Assembly (NCBI RefSeq): GCF_037893015.1
Contig: NC_133661.1
Location: 188,068,809-188,132,808, forward strand
Reading direction: 5' to 3'
From: Macrotis lagotis
Lineage: Eukaryota > Chordata > Mammalia > Peramelemorphia > Peramelidae
DNA length: 64,000 nucleotides
Positions 12,046 to 22,786 of this stretch are shown piece after piece (the stretch's first letter is position 1; each line of letters starts with the position of its first letter). The notes beneath the pieces are model-generated. The model saw only the letters and a list, made by a program, of their open reading frames with translations, was not told the origin of the DNA and ran no database searches. A program made the translations under genes and the position numbers.

Positions 12046-12992
12046 TCTACTTAAAGATCAAACTTTCTGTTCAGCTCTATCAATTTAACAGGAACATTTG
12101 AAATTCCCCTATTTCACTGAAAGTCCATCTTTTCCCCTGGAAGAGGACACTTGATTCTCATTTGCATTCCAAGTTCTTTTGCTTTCAGAATATCATATTC
12201 CAAGCCCTATGAACACAATGTAGATGCTTCTAAGTCCTGTATGATCCTCACTGTAGTTCCACAATATTTGATTTGTTTCTTTCTGGCTGTTTGTAATATT
12301 TTCTCTTTGACTTGGGAGTTCTGGAATTTGGCTATAATATTCATGGGAGATTTAATTTTGGGATCTTATTTTAGGAGGAGTTTGGTGGATTCTCTCAATT
12401 TCTATCATTTCTAGCATAGCAGGGAAAATTTTCCTATAGAAATTCTTACAAATGAAGTCAAGGCTCTATTCCTGGTCATGACTTTCAGGTAGCCCAATAA
12501 TTTTTAAATTATCTCTCTTGAATTTGTTTTCCAAGTCAGTTGTTTTTTTAAATGAGATATTTCACTTTTTCTCTTAGTTTTTCCTTCTTTTGGTTTTGTT
12601 ATTATTTCTAAATTCCTCACAAAGTCATCAGCCTCCCTTTAGCTTCATTCTATATTTGAAGCAGTTGTTTTCTTCAGAAAGCTTTCTTATTTCCTTTTTC
12701 ATATGGCCAATTCCATTTTTAAGGCATTCTTCTCATTAACTTTTTAGAATGCTTTTTTCCATTTGACCTAGACTGGTTTTGAACATGTTGTTTTCTTTGG
12801 TATGTTTTTGTATCTCCTTGACGAAGCTGCTGACTTGGTTTTCAAGGTTTTCCTACATTGTTTTCATTTCTCTTCCCAATTTTTCCTCTAACTCCCTTAC
12901 TTGTTTTTAAAATATTTTTTAAAAGTCTTCCATAGCTTGAGTCCAATTCCTCTTTTTCTTGGAGGTTTTGAATATAGAACTTTGAACTTTGT

Positions 12993-13044
<52 letters not shown>

Positions 13045-13835
13045 ATGTGTTTTGATCCTCCATAGGAACAAATTAATTATCTTTTGTCAGATTCTTTTTT
13101 TTCCTATTTACTCATTTCCCCAGCCTATGACCTGGTTTTGAGGTGCTTCCCAAGTTTTGAGTAATATTGGAACACTCCTGCAAGGACCTCAGTTCCTTCA
13201 AGGTCTTATGAAAGGCTGTGATTGCTCTTCTACCCTTTGTTCTGGTCTGTGGATAACCACAAGCACTCCCCTCAGCCCTGGGGCCAGGAGGAGGATCCCT
13301 GTTCTGTTATGGCAATAGGGGGCCCCAGACTGGGACCAGGGTCTGCATATGATCAAAGCACCAGAGTCCTGTCCCAGGGATAACAGAGAGACCTCGATTG
13401 TCTCTCCTCACCCTCCTTACCTTTTGTGGGCTAAGCACTCTGGAAGAAGCTGCTGGGAAACTTCCTGCTGGGTGGCTCCATGGGCTTGCTTCCTTTTCCA
13501 TGGACTGGGGCTGTGCTGTGTGCCATGCTGCCCTGAGCTGTGGGTTTACTCTGGCAGAGGTTTCCTGCTGATATTCCAAGTTATGTTTAGTCACCTGTGG
13601 GTTGGGAGGTCTGGAAACCATCTTTGCAACCATGAGCTGGTACCCCCAGGGCCCTGGACCCTTTGGGGGCTGCTCCTGGAAGACTGGAGCTCCTTCACGC
13701 TAATGTAGCGTGACCCTGGCTACACTGTTGCACCTTCTGATCCTGGTGAAACAGCCTTCCTACAGATCTTCCAAGTTACCTTGGGCTGGCGAATTGTTTT
13801 AGTGAGACTTTCTGTGGGTTCTGCCTCTCTAAAAT
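12046..13835 (-). repeat. LINE-1 5' half, antisense, type II 5' UTR
   Basis: ORF1 C-terminal text (about 12,046-12,550) through the ORF1 coiled-coil part (about 12,550-12,980), then a 5' UTR (about 13,050-13,835) unlike that of the L1 ending at 11,566 but matching 31,150-31,990. A (CT)n tract lies at 12,997-13,040. The GC-rich open frames at 13,307-13,708 belong to this 5' UTR and are not genes. Confidence 0.7.
12997..13040. repeat. (CT)n microsatellite
   Basis: Forty-four bases of uninterrupted CT dinucleotide inside the L1 5' half. Confidence 0.97.
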
Positions 13836-14585
13836 TTAGTTTGAGTTATAATTTTAAAGTTTTTGGAATGTTTTGTAAGAGAGTTTCTGGGAAATTCTAC
13901 CCTCACAGAAATTCTGCCCCCTATTTCTTGATCTGTTAATTGGTTTATGGTATTGCCCTTTATGTCTAAATCCTGTAACCATTTTGACAATGTTTTGATA
14001 TGTGATGTGAGATGTGAGTCCATGTCTAATTTTTTCCATCACTGTCTTCTAATTTTCCCAGCAGCTTTTGTCAAATCCAGATTTTTCTTTATCTATTGTC
14101 TTTGGGTTTGTCAAACAATAAACTATTATAGTCATTTAATACTCTTTCTTTGGGGTCTATTTTAATTCACCAGTCCATTACTCTATTTCTCAACCCATAT
14201 CAGTTTTGATGACTGCCATTTTATAGCATAGATTTAAGATCTGGTACAGCTAGGTCACCTTCCTTTTGTTTAAAAATCATTCCCATTGATATGCTTGGCC
14301 TTTTGTTGATTCAGATGAATTTTGTTTCTATTTTTCCATTCTATCAAAATAAGTTTTTGGTAGTTTGATTAGTAAGACCATGAATGAATAATTTAGTTTA
14401 GGTAGAATTGTCATTTTATTACATTGGTTTGGCCTAACCATGAGCAATTGGCATTTCCCCAATTGTTTATAGCCGACTTCAGTTGTGTGAAAAGTATTTT
14501 GTAACTGTGTTCAAATAATTTTTGGGTTTGTCTTGGGAAATACATGCCCAAGTGTTTTATACTGTCTGATAATGATGTTTGTTCT

Positions 14586-14880
14586 TTGTTCTCTAAGAAG
14601 ACTATGACATCAGGGAGGTGATACTATGAGAAGTACATGAATTGCATTTGAGTGAGGGTAACTGGGCTAAGTTACCACATTACTTTCTCCTCCAGAGTCA
14701 TCTGCATCCACTGGCTAGATATAAATCAAGACAACTAGAGATAGTCCCTCAGCCATCAGACAATCAGGGGTTAGGTGACTTGCCCAAGGTTATGCAGGTA
14801 GTAAATATCATGTGTCTGAAGACAGATTCAAACTCCAATACTCCTGACTCTGCTGCTGAACTATTTAGCTGCCTCCTTTT
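14586..14880 (-). repeat. MAR1-type long SINE, antisense
   Basis: Full antisense copy: GAAGACTATGACATCAGGGA (RTE-like 3' end), GAATTGCATTTGAGTGAGGG, CTTTCTCCTCCAGAGTCATC, then the tRNA-like half ending CTATTTAGCTGCC. It is the reverse of the copy at 42,950-43,250. The 106-codon frame across it is incidental. Confidence 0.85.
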
Positions 14881-15443
14881 TATATTATCTGCAGTAACTT
14901 TAAATTTAATTTCTCTTGCTATCTCTCATAGATGGGTTAAGGGTCATAGAAAGAAATGCTGATGATTTATTTACATAGGATTATTTTATATCTTGCTACT
15001 TTGATAATTGTTTCAATTAGTTAAGTTGATTTTTTGGGTTTTTTCAAGTTTATCATCATATAGACTGCAGAGTACAAGCCCTTTTGTTTTCTCATTGTCA
15101 ATTCTAATTCCTTAAGTTTCCTTTTCTTCTCTCGTTGCTAAAGCTAGCATTTGTAATGCAATATTGAATAGAAGTGGTTACAAAGGGCATCCTTGTTTCA
15201 CCCTGATCTTATTGGAAATGCTCCTAGTTTATTTTCATTATGCTTGTTGATGGTTTTAGATAGATATTGCTTATTATTTTAAGGAATGCTCCATTTATTC
15301 TTGATCTCTCTCGAGTGTTTTTAATAAGAATGAATGTTATATTTTCTCAAAGGCTTTTTTCAGCATCTATTGAGATAAACATAAGATAAACATATGTTTT
15401 CTGCACGTTTTCTTATTCATATGGTCGATTATATTGATTGTTT

Positions 15444-15594
15444 TCCTTTTTTTTTTTTTTTAGTTTTTGCAAGGCATTGGGGGTTAAGTGGCTAGGTAAT
15501 TATTAAGTGCCTGAGGCTCGGGGCTCGGATTTGAACTCAGGTACTCCTGACTCCAGTGCTGGTGCTCTATCCACTGTGCCACCTAGCTGCCCCT
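15444..15594 (-). repeat. tRNA-derived marsupial SINE
   Basis: T-run, GCAAGGCATTGGGGGTTAAG, a short internal deletion after TGGC, and CACCTAGCTGCCCC; the flanking string TGTTTTCCT is repeated at both ends (about 15,439 and 15,594). Confidence 0.9.
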
Positions 15595-16660
15595 GTTTTC
15601 CTACTGTTGAATCATACCTACCTACCTGGTATAAATACTACCTGATCATAGTGCATTATCCTAATAATAACTCGTATTTCCTTTAGTAAAATTTTATCTA
15701 AAATCTTTGCATCAATACTTATTAGGGAGATTGATCTATATATATATATTTTTGTTTTGGCTCTTCCTGATTTAGGTATCAACACCTTATTGTTTTCCTA
15801 AATATTTGATAGAATTTCCTTGAAAATCCATCTATTCCTGTAGATTTTTTTCCTTAGGGAGTTTTTGATAGTTTCCTCCAATTTCTTTTCTGAAATGGGG
15901 TTATTTAAGTATTTCATTTCCTTTTCTGCTATTCTGAATTATTTATATTTTTGCAAATATTCATCTATTTCATTTAGATTGTAAAATTTGTTGGACACAG
16001 TTGGGCAAAATAGCTCCCAATTATTGTAATTTCCTCCTCTTGGTAGCTACCTTTTTCATTTTTGATAATGGTAATTTGGTTTTCTTCCTTTTTTTAAAAA
16101 AATCAAAATATTTGAAGGTTTATCTTTTTTAACTTTTTTCCCATAAAACCAACTTTTAGTTTTACTTATTATTTCTTACTTTAAATTTTTTTAATTTCTC
16201 CTTTGATTTTAAGAATTTCTAATTTTCTATTTAATGGGAGATCTTTAATTTGTTCTTTTTTCTAGCTGTTTTTACTTGCATACCTAATTCATTGATCTCT
16301 TCTTTCCAATTTATTTATATGATCACTTGGATATATATAAAATTTCCTTTAAAAACTGATTTGACTGCATCTCATAAATTTTGGTATGATGTTTCATTGC
16401 TGTCACATTTTGGATGAAATTATTGATTGTTTCTATGATTTGTTCTTTCCTCTATTCACTCTTTAAAATTAGGTTATTTAAATTCCTAATTTTTGACATC
16501 ATTACATGATCTTTTATTAGATGTAATTTTTGTTGCATCATGGATTTAATATTTAATTTCTTTTCTATCTTCATTCAAGTTTCTCCATAGGTATATCATG
16601 TCTAAGTTTTCTAAAATTTTATTCACCTTTTTACCTTTATTCTTTTTTCACAATTATGGT

Positions 16661-17486
16661 TACTAGCTGTTCTTCAGAAGAGAGTGTAAGACTGGTGACT
16701 TTACTATGTGCCGCTTAAATCCAATTCATTTGTTAATGTGAATAAATTTTATGTTAAAAATAAAACAATGAAAATTTATGCATGAATTTTATTCTCTATG
16801 ATGGACCCATCTATAGAAACCATTAGAACTAAAGGATATCCCAATGCAAAGTTTGTGAGGCATATTTATACAGAAAGGACAAAAAAATTTAACTGAGTTT
16901 AAAGAATCAGTGATATTTCATAATGATGACATAGTATTACATTATGATACTTTCGCTAATTTTAATTTTGTTTCAAATTCTAATTGAAAAGAATCTCACT
17001 TATCAGAGAAAGAATGTTACAAACAAACAAAAGATTTATCCATCCTCATCCAAGATGTCTCTTATGCTATAATTTGTTGACCCAGGTAAAAGAATGTATT
17101 GGTGCTATTACAGGACTAACTGGATAGTATTGATACAGTTCAAGTCAACAATCAAATGAAGAAGCGCAGACTTTGTCATGGTAGATTGACATTTTTATGC
17201 AGAGAGATAACATCCAGATTTGTAACTCTTAATTAAAACCTAAGAACACAGATTTTGGTCAGAAATATAAGTTGTAAAATCTTATTAAACTCTGACAGCT
17301 TTCCCCATTTTGATCTAAGTGACACTATAATGTCAGCTATAATTAATTAAAGATGGGTTTAAGTAGGTGATGGGCACACTGGAGAGAAAATGGCATATCC
17401 ATGAGACCTAGGGTTGCCAGGGGATATGGGCAGACAATATACAGTACACAAAGGTGCTGAAGAGGCAAATCACAGAGTTCAAAATG

Positions 17487-17517
<31 letters not shown>

Positions 17518-17558
17518 CACACACATATATATATACATATGTATATGTATATACATAT

Positions 17559-17634
<76 letters not shown>

Positions 17635-18419
17635 CAGCAAAGGAAAATTCTGTCCATTTCTTCTCAAACTATCTGAGGCAGTTCTGTGGCTTCAGATATT
17701 GTCCCAGAGATCCTTCAATCTAGGTCTCTTGTAGTCAATTTTTTATCTATGGTAAAAAGAACTTAACACAAATTTTTAAACAAGTCAAAAATTATATTTC
17801 CATTATTAAGAAACGAAATTTAAATTTCTTTGAAATTACAGTTTTGTTTGCAAATTGTCATGCTGATATATACAGAAAATATAGTCACAAATATAAATTA
17901 AAAGTTTGAACTTTAGAACCTACACCATGACTCCTTTTGGCTCTGGGCCTGTGACCTGGAACCACATGTGAATAATGCAAAAAGGTCTTGAATGCAGTAG
18001 CAGCAAATGATTCCCTAAAGTTTCCTTATAATTAGTTGTCTGATACCACACCCCATCTGTGGACTAAGAGCTCCTGAAGGTGTAGTTGTGGTTCCTGCAG
18101 CTGTCCCATAACATTACCTCTGCTGTGTTTCTGGGGCTCTTTATTTTCCAGGTGTGACAATTTTTTTCTGTCAACTTTCTGGCAGGCTAGAAGATTGTTT
18201 CACCTAAATATTTGTTGGTTCTGATACTTTAGAATTAAAATTGAAAAATTATTTTAAAGTTGTTTTGAGAGAAATTTGAGAGAATAGTTACTATTCCATT
18301 TTTGTCCTTTTTCTCTGAATTTTTATTTAGTTAAAAATAAGTACATGTAAGCAACACACATCACCTGATAGCTGAAGGCAATTGATCCTAATTGAATAAG
18401 AATCATATCACCATATGAT
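16661..18419. other. Unassigned, mostly single-copy stretch
   Basis: Starts with a small piece of MAR1-type SINE tail (about 16,673-16,740: AAGACTGGTGACTTT, TTAAATCCAATTCATTTG). The rest has no match to other parts of the window that I can see, apart from the GT/TA microsatellite. No plausible coding exon: frames are short or are translations of the microsatellite. The GC-richer part at about 17,920-18,200 could be an old repeat I do not recognise. Confidence 0.5.
17487..17632. repeat. Compound (GT)n/(TA)n microsatellite
   Basis: About 146 bp of almost pure alternating purine-pyrimidine: (GT)14, a mixed TATACACACACATATA part, then a long (TA)n to 17,631. The open frames here only read the repeat. 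Confidence 0.97.
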
Positions 18420-19079
18420 TAGAGGTAGAAGTGACCTCATTCTACTTCACTATTTTATTGAGAAGGATCTAAGACCACACAAGGTTAACTAATAACTAAG
18501 GTCTCAGGGATAATAATTGGCAGATTTGAACCCAGGTATTCTGATAACAAATTTGACATAAGGTGGTCTGATAAGAAATTCATGCTTCACTGCCTCTCAC
18601 CTTTGTTACTTAATAATGAATAAAGATTATGCTTTCTCACTCACATACACTCATTGCTAATTTAAAATATTTTCTTTAAACTCATTTTTTGTTGGCAATT
18701 TTCTCTTGTGTAGAACTTTCCATCTAGAATGGAATCTAACTTTTGTTAGATGGCACTTTCTAAAAGGTAGAAAAATGAATTTTTGGAGGAGTATTATAAA
18801 TATCATTAAGTTTGGGCTGATCATGAAAAAAATTTGCTCTGTATCATCATTCTAGTTTTGTTTTGCTATCTTATAAAACAAATATAACAGTTTTGCTCTT
18901 AATGACACTTTTAAAGATAAATTATTGTTTTTGTTTTTTAGTTAATGGTTTTATTGTTCATATTCAACTTTCTATATAAAATTTTTGTATCACCTATAAA
19001 TTCTTAGACTGTTACAGTAGAAAGTTAATTAATATATTTAAGGGGAAAATAATTTTTTAAAAACATTGAACTAAAATGT
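18420..19079. other. C block of unit 1, distal part (3' flank of OR copy 1)
   Basis: Paralogous to about 32,000-33,770 (minus its L1) and 51,760-52,370: shared strings include TTGTTACTTAATAATGAATAAAG, GGTAGAAAAATGAA and TTATAAAACAAATATAACA-like text. An antisense MIR-like piece (AAGGTTAACTAATAACTAAG, 18,480-18,560) is within it. No gene. Confidence 0.7.
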
Positions 19080-19419
19080 TTCATACATCATTCTTTTTTT
19101 GAAAGTAACATGGTGAGTTTATTGTATACTTTAAAAGGACAAGCTGTTAAAGAGTTGAAGTTTCATGTACAATTCTCTATTCAATTATGTATATATGTAA
19201 ATGTCCCTTTTAATTCATGTTTTTAAAATTTTTTTAAATCGTAATCTCATAAATTTCAAAGTTTTCTCCATCGATGCAGATTGTAACTTAATACATGTCT
19301 GCCCATCCTGTGTATCTCTTGTACTGGTTCACCTGAAATTTCACCACAGGAGTTCCAACTACCATATTTATGCATTCCTTGATTTAGTACTACTAAAGCC
19401 CTCAGTATTCCACTTGTTT

Positions 19420-19620
19420 TCCATGAATTTGAACCCTGCCTCAGACACTTACTAGTGATGTAACACAGACAACTTACTTAATATTCTCAACCTAGGTTTC
19501 TTTATATGTCAAATGTAGAAAATTATAGCATTCAACTCACATAGTTGTTGCGGCGAACAAATGAGGTAACATGTAGAACAGTTTGGACAACTTAAAAGTA
19601 CTCTATGAATTCTAGCTCTT
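19420..19620 (+). repeat. MIR-type CORE-SINE
   Basis: TTGAACCCTGCCTCAGACAC, CAACTTACTTAATATTCTCA, TTCTTTATATGTCAAATGTA and AAGTACTCTATGAATTC follow the MIR order. Old copy carried inside the retrocopy. Confidence 0.7.
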
Positions 19621-19904
19621 CCTATCCTTTGTTCCTGCCACATCATTTTTTCCTATTACAAATTTCTTGATGATGTTTTTCTCCTCTCAGTTTTTTGTTG
19701 ATTAGAGATGCAGTCCATTCACATTGCCCCATGTACTTTTCCATTCTTTAGTTCATTTTTTGGAGCTATTGAGGATCCACATCTCATTGTAACAGAAACT
19801 GGTAGATTGACCTCTATGAAAAGTTTGTATTCTTTAAATAGAGGAGGAATAAAAAGAGAAAGGGAATAAGCATTAATATGGCACCTATAATTGCTTTCAT
19901 TTAA

Positions 19905-20067
19905 TCTTCACACAGCTCTGTTCATTTTACAGTTAAAGGAACTGAGGCAAGCAGTTTAAGTGACTTGATCAGGGTTTCAGAGCTAGGAATTTTCTGAAGC
20001 TGATATGAAAACTCGGGTCTTGCCAACTCCAAACCTGGTACTCTATCTACTGTGCCACTAACTGCCT
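19905..20067 (-). repeat. MIR-type CORE-SINE
   Basis: Antisense MIR order: CATTTTACAGTTAAAGGAAC, TTTAAGTGACTTGATCAGGG, AACTCGGGTCTTGCCAACTC and CTCTATCTACTGTGCCAC. Confidence 0.8.
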
Positions 20068-20264
20068 AAGAGACACATATCAATAAAATATTTTAAAAAT
20101 AAACAAGCTTGGAAGATAATATAAAGAGGATAACTTTAACATCACTATGTTAAATTTTATATATAATACCTATATTTAAATTTTACATAGCAAATTGACA
20201 GGTCTATATACAACTCCTCTTTTTGTTCTTTGAATAGGTAATTATTCATGTTGATGTTTCTTGT

Positions 20265-20405
20265 TGTTCAATCATTTTTAAGTCGAGTCAGACTCTCTGT
20301 GATCCCATCTAGGACTTTCTTGACAAAGGTACTGAAGTGGTTTATCATTTCCTTTTCTAGGTCATATTACAGATGAGGCAGAAGTGTCTGTTTACTTATG
20401 TATGC
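20265..20405 (-). repeat. RTE-tailed SINE 3' part
   Basis: TTGTTGTTCAATCATTTTTA, GTCAGACTCTCTGTGATCCC and AAGGTACTGAAGTGGTTTAT look like the antisense 3' tail of a marsupial SINE whose end derives from an RTE LINE. Confidence 0.6.
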
Positions 20406-20454
20406 TTCACTGGAGTCTCATATTTGAAGATCATTATTTTCTGTTCAGTTCTGG

Positions 20455-20590
20455 TTGTTTCATAGGTAAGTTTGAAAGTACTCTATTTCATTGAATGTCC
20501 ATCTTTTCCCCTGAAAGAATATGTTCAATATTTCTGGGTGGTTGCTTCTTTGTTGTAATCTAAACTCTTTTGCCATCTAGAGTATTTAAT
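20455..20590 (-). repeat. LINE-1 ORF1 fragment
   Basis: Antisense L1 ORF1 C-terminal text (CTATTTCATTGAATGTCCAT, TGTTGTAATCTAAACTCTTTTGCC) matching 12,085-12,180 and 30,125-30,235. Confidence 0.7.
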
Positions 20591-20843
20591 CATATACCTT
20601 GTCTAAATATGCTCCTTCCAACTGCCCAGCTGTAACAAAAACGGGCTGGGGAGGGACCCGGCCACCCATTCCTGGGTTTGGCCAAGGAAACCCAGAAAGG
20701 GCCCTGAAGAGTTCGCCAGGCACAACTGGGCAGCACCTGCAACAATGATGTGTTTTCCAGCTACTAATCTGTATTTTGGGGAGCCTTAAAAGAAACAATG
20801 CTTGTGTGTCTGTCCATAAGAAAGATCTTCATACATCATTCTT

Positions 20844-20996
20844 TTTTTTTTCAGATTTTTCAAGGCAATGGGGCTAAGTGGCTTGCCCAAGGCCACACGG
20901 CTAGGTAATTATTAAGTGTCTGAGGTCAATTTGAACTCAGTTACTCCTGACTCCCAGGCTGGTGCTCTATCCACTGTGCCACCTAGCCGCCCCGAT
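20844..20996 (-). repeat. tRNA-derived marsupial SINE
   Basis: Antisense copy with T-run, CAAGGCAATGGGGCTAAGTG and CACCTAGCCGCCCC. Flanked by perfect 16-bp repeats TTCATACATCATTCTT (20,828-20,843 and 20,997-21,012), the same word that flanks the retrocopy to its left. Confidence 0.95.
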
Positions 20997-21012
20997 TCAT
21001 ACATCATTCTTC

Positions 21013-21802
21013 AAGAAAATTAAATGTAATTGATCTATATTTTCATTTGATTTGACCTTAATCAGTCATCTATCTTTTTTCATTGAATATTGAATTTGAA
21101 ATACATGTATGTTTATATATCATTACTTGCCTTGTGGGTGAACCCCAAACATTTAAGAATATTTGCCTAAACATTTTCTACAGGTTTAAAGTTCAATATG
21201 TCTAATTAATTTTTTTTGTGGGGGAGGGTAAGACAGTTTAAATTTAATTCATAAATGTATCTTTTATTTCTGCAATTGCTACTTTGAGCGGGTCCTCATT
21301 CCCTGCTTCAACTTTGCATGTAATATTTGATCCTTCAACTTTGCTCTCAAACTGAAATAATAAAACAGGTAATCCAAAAATAATAGAAAAACAAAGTATT
21401 AAAAATGCTTTATCATACTAGAACAACTTTGATTGTAGTTTAGTTCATTCAACAGAAAACAAGGGCATATTCTTTGAGATGTATGGTCCTTTAAATTTAA
21501 TTTTCCATTTTGACTACCATTGCTGCATTGTGTTGTCTCTGTTTTAGAAAATGAAATACAGATAGTACATAACTTGCATATGACATAATCATCAGGGAAA
21601 AATAATTTGAAATAAATATTCCATTCGGGGGGAGGGTCACAAAAAGCTATATTCACCAATTTGCATGTGAAATAGTAAACTGACCTTAAACTGACCTTTT
21701 GGGATGTATAGTTTACAATTGCATTTCACAGATGTCTGAAGATATGAATATCTACTTCTTCCTCCTTCTGATTAGAGAGTGAATGGATTTCACAATGACA
21801 TT
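21013..21802. other. C block of unit 1, proximal part (OR 3' UTR region)
   Basis: Directly 3' of OR copy 1 on the minus strand and paralogous to 33,780-34,150 plus 35,790-36,190, and to 52,380-52,740 plus 54,170-54,600. The roughly 1.7 kb lying between those two parts in the other units is missing here. An AATAAA on the minus strand near 21,265 (in the TTTTATTTCTGCAATTG string) is kept in all three units and is a candidate poly(A) signal. Confidence 0.65.
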
Positions 21803-22774
21803 TCATAGCTTTTGAGAAGTCTTTGAGGTCACCAAAACTTTCCTCAGAGCAGCCTTCATATCCTTGTTTCGGAGACTGTAGATCAAGGGATTGCAAAGAG
21901 GAGTGATAACTGAATAAATTAGTGTCAACACTTTCTGAAATTCTACTGGCCGTTGTGATCCTGGCAACACATACATTGTCATAACAGAGCCAAAGAATAA
22001 GATCACTACAGCTAGATGTGAAGCACATGTGGAGAAGGCCTTACGTTTACCAGCAGCAGAAGGGATCCGCAGCACAGAAAGAATGACCAAGGCATAGGAG
22101 ATGAGGATGAAGATAAAAGTACCAACCATAAAAATTGTATTGAAAGTAGAGTAAATGGCCTTTGTGATTTGTGATTTGGAACAGGAAAGAGCCATCAATG
22201 GAACAGGATCACATATAAAGTGATCAATAATGTTTGGACCACAATAAGACAACTGTGAGATGAGACCAACTGGTATTAGAAAAAGGATAAAGCCACCTGA
22301 CCAGCCAAAGGCCACCAAGGCAGTGCAGACATGTGTAGTCATGATGGTTGGGTAATGCAGTGGACGGGAAATGGCAAGATACCTATCAAATGCCATGATA
22401 CATAGAAAGAAGCCTTCATCACAGCCAAAAGAGAAGAAGAAATAAAATTGTACAAAACAAGCAACAAAGGTGATCATCTTCGTCTCAGAAAGAAAATTGA
22501 CCAACATGTTGGGAACAGTTGTGGTGACGTAGCAGATCTCCAGGAAGGAGAAATTCCCCAAGAGTATATACATGGGAGTATGTAGGTGCCGATCCCAGCG
22601 CACAGCACAAACAATAGCTATATTTCCCATTAATGTTAGCATATAAGTCCCTGAGAATACTATAAAGAAGATAATCTGTATTTCCCAGCTGGAAGGGAAG
22701 CCCAAGAGGATGAAGTGACTAACAGAATTGATCATGTTTTCTCTGTCAGAGAAATTTCTTTTGTCAGTAGCCAT
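21803..22774 (-). CDS. Olfactory receptor, family 11-like (intact copy 1)
   Basis: Intact 323-codon odorant receptor, a seven-transmembrane G-protein-coupled receptor expected in the plasma membrane of olfactory sensory neurons. Seen in the translation: an N-glycosylation site N7-F-S near the N terminus, G50-N51 in TM1, the HTPMYILLGNFSFLEI loop into TM2 (residues 65-80), Cys106 at the start of TM3, MAFDRYLAI (127-135), second-loop cysteines 178, 188 and 198, S226-Y227 in TM5, KAFSTCASH (245-253) before TM6 and NPLIYSLRN (295-303) in TM7. Length is normal for the family. The ATG at 22,774 lies 10 nt after a conserved AG, like its paralogues. MAFDRY and GPNIIDHFICDP resemble OR11G/OR11H, so I call family 11; the subfamily is unsure. 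Oddity: position 136 is Ser where the paralogue has Cys. The nearest upstream A block is only 2.4 kb away. Confidence 0.95.
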   Translation of the reverse strand: MATDKRNFSDRENMINSVSHFILLGFPSSWEIQIIFFIVFSGTYMLTLMGNIAIVCAVRWDRHLHTPMYILLGNFSFLEICYVTTTVPNMLVNFLSETKMITFVACFVQFYFFFSFGCDEGFFLCIMAFDRYLAISRPLHYPTIMTTHVCTALVAFGWSGGFILFLIPVGLISQLSYCGPNIIDHFICDPVPLMALSCSKSQITKAIYSTFNTIFMVGTFIFILISYALVILSVLRIPSAAGKRKAFSTCASHLAVVILFFGSVMTMYVLPGSQRPVEFQKVLTLIYSVITPLCNPLIYSLRNKDMKAALRKVLVTSKTSQKL

Positions 22775-22784
22775 GAAGATGTAG

Positions 22785-22786
22785 CT
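22785..22786 (-). other. Predicted splice acceptor of OR copy 1
   Basis: On the minus strand a T-rich run ends in TATACCTAG, followed by a 10-nt leader and the ATG. The same arrangement stands before the other two OR copies. Splicing here from a distal non-coding exon is inferred. Confidence 0.65.

Larger units (their letters stand above)
13836..16660 (-). repeat. LINE-1 ORF2 fragment, antisense
   Basis: From TTTCTTGATCTGTTAATTGG (about 13,925, recurring at 48,913) through text parallel to 3,360-7,900, e.g. AGTGGTTACAAAGGGCATCC against TAGTGATAATGGGCATCC. Interrupted by a MAR1-type SINE and a short SINE. Strongly decayed, no ORF2 frame. A separate, 5'-truncated insertion from the L1 to its left, because its ORF2 end follows directly on a 5' UTR. 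Confidence 0.7.
19096..20827 (-). mobile_element. Retrocopy of an unidentified polyadenylated transcript
   Basis: A 1.73-kb insert absent from the paralogous positions near 33,775 and 52,370. It is flanked by identical 16-bp repeats TTCATACATCATTCTT (19,080-19,095 and 20,828-20,843). On the minus strand its 3' end reads AATAAACTCACCATG, then 17 nt after the AATAAA a seven-A run, so it looks like a reverse-transcribed, polyadenylated RNA. In sense order it holds a CpG-bearing 5' part (20,632-20,827), an L1 ORF1 piece (20,455-20,590), an RTE-tailed SINE end (20,265-20,405), an MIR (19,905-20,067, sense) and another MIR (19,420-19,620, antisense). No recognised protein. A chimeric non-coding RNA or the 3' part of an mRNA are both possible. 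Confidence 0.65.

Noticed and set aside
13307-13708. Overlapping open frames of 108 and 119 codons in GC-rich sequence
   Set aside because: Located in an antisense L1 5' UTR (type II); the matching region at 31,300-31,900 does not keep the frames.
14642-14962. 106-codon plus-strand frame
   Set aside because: Runs through an antisense MAR1-type SINE.
17343-17734. Several open frames of about 60-106 codons on both strands rich in Ile-Tyr and Cys-Val
   Set aside because: They are translations of the GT/TA microsatellite.
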